Source: Gammaproteobacteria bacterium (GTDB lineage Bacteria > Pseudomonadota > Gammaproteobacteria > Pseudomonadales > Pseudomonadaceae). Taken from it: a DNA stretch of 64,000 nt. The stretch lies in contig CAJCIO010000179.1 in NCBI GenBank assembly GCA_903970465.1, positions 1-64,000 on the forward strand, given 5' to 3'. This document shows positions 52,825-61,859 of the stretch, piece by piece. Numbering within the stretch: the stretch's first letter is position 1; every line of letters begins with the position of its first letter. Made by a program: the position numbers and the translations under genes. Under the pieces are notes generated by a model. The model saw only the letters and a list, made by a program, of their open reading frames with translations, was not told the origin of the DNA and did no database searches.

Positions 52825-54111
52825 ATGTCCCGCTCTGAATCACTGTTCGCCAACGCCCAGAAGCACATTCCTGGCGGCGTCAATTCGCCGGTCCGCGCCT
52901 TCAAGAGCGTCGGCGGCACTCCATTGTTCTTCAAACACGCCGCCGGCGCCTATGTGACTGACGAAGACGACAAGCGCTATGTCGACTACGTCGGTTCGTG
53001 GGGCCCGATGATCCTCGGCCACAGCCATCCGGATGTCCTCGACGCCGTTCGCCGCCAGCTCGAACACGGCCTGTCCTACGGCGCCCCGACCGAGCTGGAA
53101 ACCTTGATGGCCGAGCGGGTTTGCGCGATCGTGCCATCGATGGAAATGGTGCGTATGGTCAGCTCCGGGACCGAAGCCACCATGAGTGCGATTCGACTCG
53201 CCCGTGGCTTTACCGGCCGCGACAGCATCATCAAGTTCGAAGGCTGCTACCACGGCCACTCCGACAGCCTGCTGGTCAAGGCCGGTTCCGGGGCCTTGAC
53301 TCTGGGCGTGCCGAGCTCGCCCGGTGTGCCTGCGGCATTCGCCAAACATACCCTGACCCTGCCCTTCAACGACCTCGCCGCCCTCGAGCAGATGCTGGGC
53401 GATGTCGGCGAAGAAGTGGCGTGCATCATCGTCGAGCCGGTGGCCGGCAACATGAACTGCGTACCGCCCGCGCCTGGCTATCTGGAAGGCCTGCGCCGCC
53501 TGTGCGACCAGCACGGCGTGGTGTTGATCTTCGATGAAGTGATGACCGGTTTCCGCGTCGCTCTGGGCGGCGCGCAGGCCTATTACAACGTGAAGCCAGA
53601 CCTTAGCACTTTTGGCAAGATCATCGGCGGCGGCATGCCGGTGGGCTGCTTTGGCGGCAAGCGCGAGATCATGTCGCACATCGCGCCACTGGGCCCGGTC
53701 TACCAGGCCGGGACATTGTCGGGCAACCCGCTGGCGATGGCCGCCGGCCTGAAAACCCTTGAACTGATCAGCCGCCCGGGCTTCCACGCAGAACTGAGCG
53801 ACTACACTACGCGCCTGCTCGATGGTCTGCAGGAGCGCGCCGATGCCGCCGGTATCCCGTTCGTGACCACCCAGGCGGGCGGCATGTTCGGTTTGTACTT
53901 CAGTGGTGCCGACGATATCGTCACCTTCGACGACGTGATGGCCAGTGATGCCGAGCGGTTCAAGCGCTTCTTCCACCTGATGCTCGAAGGCGGTGTCTAT
54001 CTGGCGCCGAGTGCGTTCGAGGCCGGTTTCACGTCGATCGCCCACGGTGACGCCGAACTGAAAATCACCCTGGATGCTGCCGAGCGAGCCTTCGCCAAGC
54101 TCAAGGACTGA
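52825..54111 (+). CDS. hemL: Glutamate-1-semialdehyde 2,1-aminomutase
   Basis: The 428-aa PLP enzyme matches HemL: IPGGVNSPVRAFKSVGG near the start, MVSSGTEATMSAIRLARG, LIFDEVMTGFR and the PLP lysine in LSTFGKIIGGGMPVG. It makes 5-aminolevulinate for haem. The conserved adjacency to thiE is seen in P. aeruginosa. A GAGAG site precedes the ATG. Confidence 0.96.
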   Translation: MSRSESLFANAQKHIPGGVNSPVRAFKSVGGTPLFFKHAAGAYVTDEDDKRYVDYVGSWGPMILGHSHPDVLDAVRRQLEHGLSYGAPTELETLMAERVCAIVPSMEMVRMVSSGTEATMSAIRLARGFTGRDSIIKFEGCYHGHSDSLLVKAGSGALTLGVPSSPGVPAAFAKHTLTLPFNDLAALEQMLGDVGEEVACIIVEPVAGNMNCVPPAPGYLEGLRRLCDQHGVVLIFDEVMTGFRVALGGAQAYYNVKPDLSTFGKIIGGGMPVGCFGGKREIMSHIAPLGPVYQAGTLSGNPLAMAAGLKTLELISRPGFHAELSDYTTRLLDGLQERADAAGIPFVTTQAGGMFGLYFSGADDIVTFDDVMASDAERFKRFFHLMLEGGVYLAPSAFEAGFTSIAHGDAELKITLDAAERAFAKLKD

Positions 54112-54124
54112 CGACAGACAAATC

Positions 54125-54182
54125 TGTGGGAGCGGGGACGTGGCGTCATGTTTTACCCCTTCGCGGGCAACGCCCGCTCCCA
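54125..54182. repeat. Intergenic inverted repeat after hemL
   Basis: TGTGGGAGCGGG (from 54125) and CCCGCTCCCA (to 54182) form a hairpin of the GGGAGCAAGGC family, placed as a terminator for hemL. Confidence 0.5.
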
Positions 54183-54232
54183 ACAGGGTCCCAAGCGCAC
54201 AGACTTCATTTTCAGAAAAAACCGCAAAGACT

Positions 54233-54262
54233 TTGTAACCAAGCCCCTGCTTATTTCATAAT
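54233..54262 (+). promoter_or_regulatory. Sigma-70-like promoter of the Sel1-repeat gene
   Basis: TTGTAA (54233-54238), an 18-base spacer and CATAAT (54257-54262) stand 60 bases before the start codon at 54322, in an AT-rich patch after the hemL repeat. Confidence 0.5.
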
Positions 54263-54321
54263 GTACCTACGTATTTACAGGACGGGCTAGCCCGCATCCT
54301 TGCAGAGGTAAGTCGATCCCC

Positions 54322-54870
54322 ATGAACCGCACCGGCCGCGCCCTTGCTTTGGGCTGCCTGTTGCTCCTTCAACCCCTGCTGGCACAGGCAGGGGGAAACT
54401 CGTTGCTGATACCAGCGACGGGCCGGTGCACCCTCAATACCCAGCCCGAGAACCTCCCGCAGGCGCTATCGGCGTGCCAGCAAGCGGCGAAATCCGGTGA
54501 CGCGCAGGCGCAATACGAGCTGGGCGAGTTCTATTACGACGGCAAAAACGCACCTCGCGACCTGACCCAGGCGCTCAACTACTTCGAGCAGGCCTCGCTG
54601 CAGGGCCACGCCGACGCGCAATATCATCTGGGGATCATGTTTTTCCGCGGCGAAGGCGTGCCAGCCAATAATGTTCAGGCCTATATCGTGCTGAAGATGG
54701 CGGCCGTGAATGGCCAGGAAGATGCGCTCGATACCGCCGATCAGGTGTCGGCGCAAATGAAGCGCGAAGAACTTGAAGTGGCCACCCAAGTGCTCGGGCA
54801 GATCTTCCGCAAGTACCTGCTTGAACTGCAAACCGCTGACGGGCGTACGCCGTTCGCGCCGCTGCCCTGA
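54322..54870 (+). CDS. Secreted Sel1-repeat (TPR-like) protein
   Basis: The 182-aa protein has a signal peptide (LALGCLLLLQPLLAQA cut before GGNS). Two Sel1-like repeats follow (SGDAQAQYELGEFYYDGKNA, and QGHADAQYHLGIMFFRGEGV), then a helical tail. Sel1 repeats mediate protein contacts, so a periplasmic scaffold role is likely. The position matches PA3978. The stop is followed by a strong hairpin. Confidence 0.88.
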   Translation: MNRTGRALALGCLLLLQPLLAQAGGNSLLIPATGRCTLNTQPENLPQALSACQQAAKSGDAQAQYELGEFYYDGKNAPRDLTQALNYFEQASLQGHADAQYHLGIMFFRGEGVPANNVQAYIVLKMAAVNGQEDALDTADQVSAQMKREELEVATQVLGQIFRKYLLELQTADGRTPFAPLP

Positions 54871-54871
54871 A

Positions 54872-54897
54872 AGCTTCGCGGGCTCTGCCCGCGAGCT
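54872..54897. terminator. Hairpin between convergent Sel1 and DUF1820 genes
   Basis: AGCTTCGCGGGC-TCT-GCCCGCGAGCT is a 12-base arm pair with one mismatch and a three-base loop, directly after the Sel1 stop and 9 bases from the DUF1820 stop. No T-run, but a probable bidirectional stop. Confidence 0.55.
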
Positions 54898-54905
54898 GTC
54901 GGAAT

Positions 54906-55232
54906 TTACTTCTCAGGCATCGGCATCGGAAACGGCATGACATTGCTCACGCCGCGCGCCTCGCTGATTTTCGGCGTCCCCAGCCGCTCCACTTCGTCGA
55001 TACGCACGATCGAATGCATCGGCACGAAACTGCGCACCACCCCTTCGAACTGCGCCTTGAGCTTCTCTTCGCTAGGGTCGACGACCAGTTGGCTCCGTTC
55101 GCCGAACACGAACTCCTCTACCTCGAGAAAGCCCCACAGATCGCTTTGATAGATCTGCTTGGCGTACATCTCGAATACTTGGCCCTGGTTGAGGAAAATC
55201 ACTTTGTAGATTGGAGCTTCGCGTTTGGTCAT
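54906..55232 (-). CDS. DUF1820 family protein
   Basis: The 108-aa cytoplasmic protein begins KREAPIYKVIFLNQGQVFEMYAK (split) and contains the Trp-Gly-Phe-Leu-Glu motif SDLWGFLEVEEFVFGE and SFVPMHSIVRIDEV, as in DUF1820 proteins found near miaB in gamma-proteobacteria (PA3979). The function is unknown. A TATAGT -10-like box on the minus strand (55274-55279) probably starts its transcription. It is divergent from miaB. Confidence 0.9.
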   Translation of the reverse strand: MTKREAPIYKVIFLNQGQVFEMYAKQIYQSDLWGFLEVEEFVFGERSQLVVDPSEEKLKAQFEGVVRSFVPMHSIVRIDEVERLGTPKISEARGVSNVMPFPMPMPEK

Positions 55233-55346
55233 CGTGGGCAGGTAACGGCATGAGGACTGGAAAGAGGGCGCAAACTATAGCACAGCCGCCCGGCAGGCAA
55301 TCCCCGATAGCACCCTCGCCCCCTATCAAGTGCGCGACCGCGTCCC

Positions 55347-55352
55347 TATAAT
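55347..55352 (+). promoter_or_regulatory. -10 box of the miaB promoter
   Basis: A perfect TATAAT stands 33 bases before the miaB ATG. No good -35 is seen at the usual spacing, so start-site use is uncertain. Confidence 0.45.
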
Positions 55353-55384
55353 GCGCGGTTCTTTGAATGACCAGATGATCCAGC

Positions 55385-56710
55385 ATGGCCAAGAAGCTTT
55401 ATATCGAAACCCACGGTTGCCAGATGAACGAGTACGACAGCTCGCGCATGGTCGATCTGCTGGGTGAACATCAAGGCCTGGAAGTCACTGCCCGCGCCGA
55501 AGACGCCGACGTTATCCTGCTCAATACCTGCTCCATCCGCGAGCGAGCCCAGGATCGCGTGTTCTCGCAATTGGGCCGCTGGCGCGAGCTGAAACTGGAA
55601 AAACCCGACATGGTGATCGCCGTCGGTGGCTGCGTCGCCAGCCAGGAAGGCCAGGCCATCCGCGACCGCGCGCCCTATGTCGACGTGGTGTTCGGCCCGC
55701 AGACGCTGCACCGGCTACCGGAAATGATCAACGCCGTGCGCACCACCAAGCTGCCGCAGGTGGACATTTCCTTCCCCGAAATCGAAAAGTTCGACCACCT
55801 GCCCGAACCGCGTATCGATGGCCCCACCGCCTATGTATCGATCATGGAAGGCTGCAGCAAGTACTGCACCTTCTGCGTGGTGCCTTACACCCGCGGCGAA
55901 GAAGTCAGCCGGCCGTTCGACGACGTGCTGGGGGAGATCATCCACCTGGCCGACAACGGCGTGCGTGAAGTGACGATGCTGGGCCAGAACGTCAACGGTT
56001 ATCGCGGGCTGACCCACGATGGTCGACTGGCGGACCTCGCCGAGCTGATCCGCACCGTGGCCACCATCGAGGGCATCGAACGCATCCGCTACACCACCTC
56101 GCACCCGCTGGAGTTCTCCGACAGCCTGATACTGGCTCACGCTGAAGTCCCGCAACTGGTCAAGCACCTGCATCTACCGGTGCAATCGGGCTCCGACCGT
56201 ATTCTGGCGGCCATGAAGCGCAACCACACCGCCCTGGAATACAAGTCGCGGATTCGCAAGCTGCGCGCGGCGGTACCGGATATCTGTATCAGCTCGGACT
56301 TCATCATCGGCTTTCCGGGTGAAACCGAAAAAGACTTCGAACAGACCATGAAGCTGGTGGCGGATGTCGGCTTCGACTTCTCCTACTCGTTCGTCTACAG
56401 CCAGCGCCCGGGCACTCCGGCCGCCGACCTTGCCGACGAAACCTCCGAAGAAGTGAAGAAGCAGCGCCTCAACGCCCTGCAACAGCGCCTTAATCAGCAG
56501 GGCTTCGAGATCAGCCGACAGATGGTCGGCAGCATCCAGCGCATTCTGGTCACGGACTACTCACGCAAGGATCCGGGCCAGTTGCAGGGGCGTACCGAGA
56601 ACAACCGGATCGTCAACTTCACCTGCGGCGACGCTCGCCTGATCGGCCAATTCGTCGACGTGCACATCGACGATGCCCAGCCGCACTCGCTGCGCGGGTC
56701 GCTGCGCTAA
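55385..56710 (+). CDS. miaB: tRNA-2-methylthio-N6-dimethylallyladenosine synthase
   Basis: The 441-aa radical-SAM enzyme has three N-terminal cluster cysteines (THGCQMNEYDS, LNTCSIRERAQ, VGGCVASQEG) and the radical-SAM CxxxCxxC in EGCSKYCTFCVVPYTRG near 154-170. A C-terminal TRAM domain follows (QGRTENNRIVNF). It adds the methylthio group to A37 of tRNAs reading U-starting codons. A TATAAT box precedes it at 55347. The phoH-ybeY-corC-lnt operon follows after a repeat. Confidence 0.97.
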   Translation: MAKKLYIETHGCQMNEYDSSRMVDLLGEHQGLEVTARAEDADVILLNTCSIRERAQDRVFSQLGRWRELKLEKPDMVIAVGGCVASQEGQAIRDRAPYVDVVFGPQTLHRLPEMINAVRTTKLPQVDISFPEIEKFDHLPEPRIDGPTAYVSIMEGCSKYCTFCVVPYTRGEEVSRPFDDVLGEIIHLADNGVREVTMLGQNVNGYRGLTHDGRLADLAELIRTVATIEGIERIRYTTSHPLEFSDSLILAHAEVPQLVKHLHLPVQSGSDRILAAMKRNHTALEYKSRIRKLRAAVPDICISSDFIIGFPGETEKDFEQTMKLVADVGFDFSYSFVYSQRPGTPAADLADETSEEVKKQRLNALQQRLNQQGFEISRQMVGSIQRILVTDYSRKDPGQLQGRTENNRIVNFTCGDARLIGQFVDVHIDDAQPHSLRGSLR

Positions 56711-56716
56711 AAAGCT

Positions 56717-56793
56717 TAGCGGGCAAGCCTCGCTCCCACAGATAACGCCTATCCATTGTGGGAGCGGGCTTGCGCGTTCGGCGGCGAAGAGGC
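56717..56793. repeat. Intergenic inverted repeat after miaB
   Basis: AGCGGGCAAGCCTCGCTCCCACA (split) near 56717 and TGTGGGAGCGGGCTTGCGCG (from 56757) are inverted copies of the GGGAGCAAGGC family. They separate miaB from the phoH operon. The rest of the gap to 56931 shows no gene. Confidence 0.55.
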
Positions 56794-56931
56794 CCGGATA
56801 TATCACGCAAATGAACGGTCAGAACACTTTGCCCCTGCCGCAGCGAGCCATTAATTAACCGCTTTCGCGCACAAGCTGCAGGGTTTATCCTTGGACCCAT
56901 CTCAATTGCCGTCGGGCGGCCATAAACGACC

Positions 56932-57927
56932 TTGAACGCACCCATAGAACCTCATCGCTTCATCCTCGAGCCCTTTGAAGCTCGCCGATTCGCCAACCTG
57001 TGCGGACAGTTCGACGAGCACCTGCGCCTCATCGAACAACGCCTCGACATCGAGATCCGCAACCGCGGAAACCAGTTCGAGCTCATTGGCGAGCCCTCCA
57101 CCACCGCCTCCGCCGAGCAATTGCTGCGTCGCCTGTATCGGGAAACCAAAGGCAGCGAGCTGTCGCCCGATACCGTGCACCTGTACTTGCAGGAGTCGGC
57201 CGTTCAGGAGCTGAGCAATCCGGCCCAAAACGAAGTCGCCGTGGCCCTGCGCACGCGCAAAGGCATGATTCGCCCCCGCGGGCTGAACCAGCAGCGCTAC
57301 GTGAAGGAGATCCTCGCCAACGATATCAACTTCGGTATCGGCCCGGCGGGCACCGGCAAGACTTACCTGGCCGTGGCGTGCGCCGTTGACGCGCTGGAGC
57401 GCGAGCAGGTACGCCGCATCCTGTTGGTGCGCCCGGCGGTCGAAGCGGGCGAAAAGCTCGGCTTCCTGCCCGGCGACCTGGCACAGAAGATCGATCCATA
57501 CCTGCGCCCGCTGTACGACGCCCTGTACGAAATGTTCGGTTTCGAGCACGTGACCAAGCTGATCGAGCGCCAGGTCATCGAGATCGCCCCGCTGGCCTAT
57601 ATGCGCGGCCGCACGCTCAATAACAGCTTCATCATCCTCGACGAGAGCCAGAACACTACCGTCGAGCAGATGAAAATGTTCCTGACCCGTATCGGTTTCG
57701 GCTCCACGGCGGTGATCACCGGCGACGTCACACAGGTCGACCTGCCCAAGGGCACCAAATCCGGTTTGGCGCATGTCATCGAAGTACTGGACGGCGTGCC
57801 TGGCATCAGCTTCACCCATTTCAAGCCCAAGGATGTGGTGCGACACCCGCTGGTGCAGCGCATCGTCGAGGCCTACGAGCGCTTCGAAAACCGCGACGTC
57901 GAGGCTGGCAAAGCCAAACATGGTTGA
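56932..57927 (+). CDS. ybeZ: PhoH-family ATPase (YbeZ)
   Basis: The 331-aa protein has PhoH motifs: Walker A GPAGTGKTYLAVACAV near 137-152, LVRPAVEAGEKLGFLPGDL, and the Walker B-like FIILDESQNTT. The start is a TTG at 56932, giving the usual Pseudomonas N-terminus NAPIEPHRF; no in-frame ATG or GTG lies close. It works with YbeY in rRNA processing. Its stop overlaps the ybeY start by eight bases, so the two are coupled. Confidence 0.92.
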   Translation: MNAPIEPHRFILEPFEARRFANLCGQFDEHLRLIEQRLDIEIRNRGNQFELIGEPSTTASAEQLLRRLYRETKGSELSPDTVHLYLQESAVQELSNPAQNEVAVALRTRKGMIRPRGLNQQRYVKEILANDINFGIGPAGTGKTYLAVACAVDALEREQVRRILLVRPAVEAGEKLGFLPGDLAQKIDPYLRPLYDALYEMFGFEHVTKLIERQVIEIAPLAYMRGRTLNNSFIILDESQNTTVEQMKMFLTRIGFGSTAVITGDVTQVDLPKGTKSGLAHVIEVLDGVPGISFTHFKPKDVVRHPLVQRIVEAYERFENRDVEAGKAKHG

Positions 57928-58414
57928 AATTGACCTGCAGCGGGCCAGCCAGAGCGCTGGCCCCAGCGACGCCGACTTTCGCCAATGGTGCGAATTGGCC
58001 CTGCGCCAGCGCAAAGGCGACTCCGAGCTGACCATTCGCCTGGTCGACGAAGCCGAAGGCCGCGAGCTGAACCATACCTATCGGCACAAGGATTACGCTA
58101 CCAACGTCCTCTCCTTCCCGGCTGACGTCCCCGACGACATGCTCGATATTCCGCTGCTCGGCGATCTGGTCATCTGTGTCCCGGTGGTCGAACGCGAGAC
58201 TCAAGAGCAAGGCAAGGCGCTGGAAAGCCACTGGGCTCATCTGGTGATTCATGGCTGTCTGCATTTACTCGGCTACGATCATATTGATGATGACGAAGCC
58301 GACGAGATGGAAGCACTGGAACGGACGTTGCTTGCAGAACTGGGTCATCCGGACCCTTATGCCGATGACGAAGACGATTTCCCTACCCACGTAACGACAA
58401 AGGAACACGAGTAA
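57920..58414 (+). CDS. ybeY: Endoribonuclease YbeY
   Basis: The 164-aa protein has the zinc-binding motif HGCLHLLGYDH near 114-124 and FPADVPDDMLDIPLLGDLVIC. It trims the 3' end of 16S rRNA and takes part in ribosome quality control. The C-terminus is unusually acidic (PYADDEDDFP). It starts inside phoH, and corC follows by five bases. Confidence 0.96.
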   Translation: MVEIDLQRASQSAGPSDADFRQWCELALRQRKGDSELTIRLVDEAEGRELNHTYRHKDYATNVLSFPADVPDDMLDIPLLGDLVICVPVVERETQEQGKALESHWAHLVIHGCLHLLGYDHIDDDEADEMEALERTLLAELGHPDPYADDEDDFPTHVTTKEHE

Positions 58415-58419
58415 GCGCC

Positions 58420-59265
58420 ATGAGCGAAGACCGATCGAGCAACGGGCAAAAGTCCTGGCTGGGTAAACTCACCCAAGCTTTTGCCCATGAGCCGAAAAAC
58501 CGCCAAGAGCTCCTCGAGCTGTTGCGCGAGGCGCACCAGAACAAGCTGCTGGACAGCGAAGCGCTGACTATCGTCGAAGGCGCCATCCAGGTCGCCGACC
58601 TGCAAGTACGCGACATCATGGTGCCGCGCTCGCAAGTCATGAGCATCCGCGCCACGCAGACCCCGCGCGAATTCCTCCCGGCCGTCATCGACGCAGCCCA
58701 CTCGCGCTATCCGGTCATTGGCGAAAGCCACGACGAAGTCCTCGGCGTGTTGCTGGCCAAGGACCTGTTGCCGTTGATCCTCAAGGAAAACGGCGACACC
58801 TTCAACATCAAGGATCTGCTGCGCCCGGCTACGTTCGTGCCGGAGTCCAAGCGCCTCAATGTGCTGCTGCGCGAGTTCCGCGCCAACCATAACCACATGG
58901 CCATCGTCATCGACGAATACGGCGGTGTGGCCGGCCTGGTGACCATTGAAGACGTGCTCGAGCAGATCGTCGGCGATATCGAAGACGAGCACGATGTCGA
59001 AGAAGACAGCTACATCAAGCCGCTGCCCAGCGGTGACTTCCTGATCAAGGCGCTGACGCCGATCGAGAATTTCAACGAGTTCTTCGATACCGAGTTCTCC
59101 GACGATGAATTCGACACCGTCGGCGGCCTGGTCATGAGCGCCTTCGGCCATCTGCCCAAGCGCAACGAGACCACCGAAATCGGCAACTATCGCTTCCGCA
59201 TCCTCAATGCTGACAGCCGCCGCATTCACTTGCTGCGGATCTCCCCTCTCTCTCGCCAGGTTTGA
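58420..59265 (+). CDS. corC: CorC/YbeX-type CBS-domain protein
   Basis: The 281-aa protein has two CBS domains (about 70-190: VRDIMVPRSQVMSI and VVIDEYGGVAGLVTIEDVLEQIVGDIEDEHD split over the second) and a C-terminal transporter-associated CorC_HlyC domain (DEFDTVGGLVMSAFGHLPKR). No membrane helix is present. CorC was linked to CorA-mediated Mg2+/Co2+ efflux, and recent work ties it to ribosome function with YbeY. It sits in the usual ybeZ-ybeY-corC-lnt order. Confidence 0.94.
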   Translation: MSEDRSSNGQKSWLGKLTQAFAHEPKNRQELLELLREAHQNKLLDSEALTIVEGAIQVADLQVRDIMVPRSQVMSIRATQTPREFLPAVIDAAHSRYPVIGESHDEVLGVLLAKDLLPLILKENGDTFNIKDLLRPATFVPESKRLNVLLREFRANHNHMAIVIDEYGGVAGLVTIEDVLEQIVGDIEDEHDVEEDSYIKPLPSGDFLIKALTPIENFNEFFDTEFSDDEFDTVGGLVMSAFGHLPKRNETTEIGNYRFRILNADSRRIHLLRISPLSRQV

Positions 59266-59277
59266 CCCTTAAGGATC

Positions 59278-60804
59278 ATGATGCGCTGGATCACCCGTCC
59301 CGGCTGGCCCGGTAACCTGCTGGCCGTGGTGGCCGGCGCCCTGACCACTCTGGCCCTGGCGCCCTACGATATCTGGCCACTGGCCCTGGTATCGCTGGCG
59401 ATGCTCTACCTCGGTTTGCGCGACCTCTCCCCGCGCCAGGCGCTGGGTCGCGGCTGGTGCTATGGCTTCGGTATTTTTGGCGCCGGCACCAGCTGGATCT
59501 ACGTCAGCATCCATAACTTCGGCGGCGCTTCGGTGCTGCTGGCTGGTTTTCTGATGCTGTTGTTCTGCGCGGCGGTGGCCTGGTTCTTCGCCCTGCCGAC
59601 CTGGTTGTGGGCGCGCTGGCTGCGTCGCAACGAAGCCCCATTGGCAGATGCCCTGGCCTTCGCCGCGCTGTGGATGGCGCAGGAAGCCTTCCGTGGCTGG
59701 TTCCTGACCGGCTTTCCGTGGATGTATTCGGGCTACAGCCAGCTCGACGGGCCGCTGGCCGGACTTGCCCCGGTGGGTGGCGTGTGGCTGATTTCCTTTG
59801 TCCTGGCCTTGAGCGCGGCGTTGCTGTGCAATCTGCCAGGACAACGCCTGCGTCAGCGCAAAGCCTTCATGGCAGCAGGCGTGGTGTTGCTGGTGGCGCC
59901 TTGGGCGGCAGGTTTGGCACTCAAGAGTCATGCCTGGACCCAGCCGGCTGGCGCGCCGCTGAGCATCGCCGCCGTGCAAGGCAACATCGAGCAGGAAATG
60001 AAGTGGGACCCGGAGCAGGTCAATGCGCAGCTGGCCTTGTATCGCGACATGACCTTCACTGCTCGCCGCACTGACCTGGTGATCTGGCCGGAGACCGCCG
60101 TGCCGATCCTGCTGGATCAAGCCACGGGCTATCTGGCCATGATGGGCAAGTTCGCCGCCGAGAGAAACGCTGCGCTGATCACCGGCGTGCCGATTCGCCA
60201 GGAATCCAATGGCGAGCGGCGCTTCTACAACGGCATCACGGTGACCGGCGATGGCGAAGGCACTTACCTCAAGCAAAAACTGGTGCCATTCGGTGAATAC
60301 GTGCCGTTGCAGGACCTGCTGCGTGGGCTGATCAGCTTCTTCGACCTGCCCATGTCGGACTTCGCCCGAGGCGCGAGCGATCAGACCTTGCTGCGCGCCA
60401 AGGGTTACTCGATCGCGACGTTCATCTGCTATGAAGTGGTCTATCCGGAGTTTGCCGCCGGCCAGTCGGCCCGCAGCGATCTGCTGCTGACCATCAGCAA
60501 CGACACCTGGTTCGGCACCTCGATCGGCCCGCTGCAGCACTTGCAGATGGCCCAGATGCGCGCCCTGGAAGCCGGCCGCTGGATGATCCGCGCCACCAAC
60601 AATGGCGTGACTGCGCTGATCGACCCGCACGGGCAGATCACGGAACAGATCCCGCAGTTCAAGCAAGGCATCATGTACGGCGAAGTCACACCAATGCAGG
60701 GGCTGACGCCGTATCTGCGCTGGAAGTCCTGGCCGATGCTGTTCGTCTGCCTGGCACTGTTTGGCTGGGCGCTGCTGGCTTCGCGGATGGCCAAGACGGT
60801 TTGA
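59278..60804 (+). CDS. lnt: Apolipoprotein N-acyltransferase
   Basis: The 508-aa protein has about six N-terminal membrane helices, a periplasmic nitrilase domain and a last helix (MLFVCLALFGWALLAS). Catalytic residues are visible: Glu in IWPETAVPILL, Lys in LKQKLVPFGEYVPL and Cys in FICYEVVYPEF. It adds the third acyl chain to lipoproteins at the inner membrane. Two ATGs in a row (59278 and 59281) can start it. It is last in the phoH operon. Confidence 0.96.
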   Translation: MMRWITRPGWPGNLLAVVAGALTTLALAPYDIWPLALVSLAMLYLGLRDLSPRQALGRGWCYGFGIFGAGTSWIYVSIHNFGGASVLLAGFLMLLFCAAVAWFFALPTWLWARWLRRNEAPLADALAFAALWMAQEAFRGWFLTGFPWMYSGYSQLDGPLAGLAPVGGVWLISFVLALSAALLCNLPGQRLRQRKAFMAAGVVLLVAPWAAGLALKSHAWTQPAGAPLSIAAVQGNIEQEMKWDPEQVNAQLALYRDMTFTARRTDLVIWPETAVPILLDQATGYLAMMGKFAAERNAALITGVPIRQESNGERRFYNGITVTGDGEGTYLKQKLVPFGEYVPLQDLLRGLISFFDLPMSDFARGASDQTLLRAKGYSIATFICYEVVYPEFAAGQSARSDLLLTISNDTWFGTSIGPLQHLQMAQMRALEAGRWMIRATNNGVTALIDPHGQITEQIPQFKQGIMYGEVTPMQGLTPYLRWKSWPMLFVCLALFGWALLASRMAKTV

Positions 60805-60821
60805 GGCCTCGCGTCAGACCT

Positions 60822-60895
60822 TGTGGGAGCCCAGTAAGCGGCCAACACTCACATCGAGTGCACCGCTTCGTGGGCAGCGCCCGCTCCCGCAGGTA
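60822..60895. repeat. Intergenic inverted repeat after lnt
   Basis: TGTGGGAGC (from 60822) and GCTCCCGCA (to 60895) are diverged inverted copies of the GGGAGCAAGGC family, between convergent lnt and the DUF218 gene. Confidence 0.45.
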
Positions 60896-60903
60896 TGGCG
60901 TAC

Positions 60904-61668
60904 CTACCGGTAGAAAAGCCGATACCCCACCGCCCCCACCGCCTCGTTGAGCAACTGCGCGTTGCGCCAGAACGCTCGACTTTCTGGCAACCAGCCGCCC
61001 AGCGGAGTGTTCTGATCCACGCCCATGAACCCTACCGGGCCGGCCACCACGGTCAGCCCGGCGTGCTCGAAACTCCATACCGCTCGCGGCATATGCCATG
61101 CCTGGGTGACCACTACGACCCGCTGGATACCATCGGCCTTGAGCATCCGCGCACTGAATTGGGCATTTTCCCAAGTCGTGCGGCTTGCCTCTTCCTGCCA
61201 GCGCGCGGTGACGCCAAAATCATCGCGCAGCGACTGCGCCATGATCCACGCTTCTGACGGCGGCGTCCCGTAGTGCAAGCCGCCGGAGGTCAGCACCGGC
61301 AAGCCCGAGGCCTTGGCCAGCCGCGCGGCAAAGCGCACGCGCTCCAGCGCCAGGCCGGTGGATTGATCCACGCCGCCCCAGGCCGGATCGCCGCGCTCGC
61401 GCCCAGCCCCCAGGATAACGATGGCATCAGCGCGCTGCGCCAGGGTGGCCCACTGATCCAGCGCCAGCGGCGGCTGGCTTTCCATCCAGCGGGCTACCTG
61501 CAACGTGACCACCGGCAAGCTCATCAGCCACAAGCCGCCCAGGCCGAGCACGAAGCAGCCGGTGGCCAGCCGCGGCCGGGAGCGACGCCAGCACCAGGCA
61601 AGCAGCAACAGCAGGAAAAGAATTCCCGGCGGCATGAGCAATTGTTTGAGGATGAAACGAAGCGGCAT
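60904..61668 (-). CDS. DUF218 (YdcF/ElyC-like) membrane protein
   Basis: The 254-aa protein has two N-terminal membrane helices (GILFLLLLLAWCWRR, LATGCFVLGLGGLWLMS) and a DUF218 domain: DAIVILGAGRERGD, PVLTSGGLHYGTPPSEA, EEASRTTWENAQFSARML and VVVVTQAWHMPRAVWSF. ElyC of E. coli acts in undecaprenyl-phosphate or envelope polymer metabolism, and this protein fits that length and topology. It is transcribed opposite to lnt and probably monocistronic. Confidence 0.87.
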   Translation of the reverse strand: MPLRFILKQLLMPPGILFLLLLLAWCWRRSRPRLATGCFVLGLGGLWLMSLPVVTLQVARWMESQPPLALDQWATLAQRADAIVILGAGRERGDPAWGGVDQSTGLALERVRFAARLAKASGLPVLTSGGLHYGTPPSEAWIMAQSLRDDFGVTARWQEEASRTTWENAQFSARMLKADGIQRVVVVTQAWHMPRAVWSFEHAGLTVVAGPVGFMGVDQNTPLGGWLPESRAFWRNAQLLNEAVGAVGYRLFYR

Positions 61669-61751
61669 GGGGCATCTCCCTGAAAGATGCCGGGCAGCCT
61701 AAGGGCTTGCGTAAGTTTGGACAACTGCTGGCGGATGCAACGCCTGAACCG

Positions 61752-61840
61752 GCCTCTTCGCGAGCAAGCTTTGCTCCCACAGCGCTAGCCGATCTTGAGT
61801 CGTACACCAGTGAGAGCAAGGCTTGCCCGCGAAAGAGCCA
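61752..61840. repeat. Intergenic repeats between two minus-strand genes
   Basis: GGCCTCTTCGCGAGCAAGC (from 61752) and GAGCAAGGCTTGCCCGCG (from 61817) are diverged inverted copies of the GGGAGCAAGGC family in the 191-base gap. No gene is seen. Confidence 0.5.
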
Positions 61841-61859
61841 TCAGCCTGCCCCGCATCAT

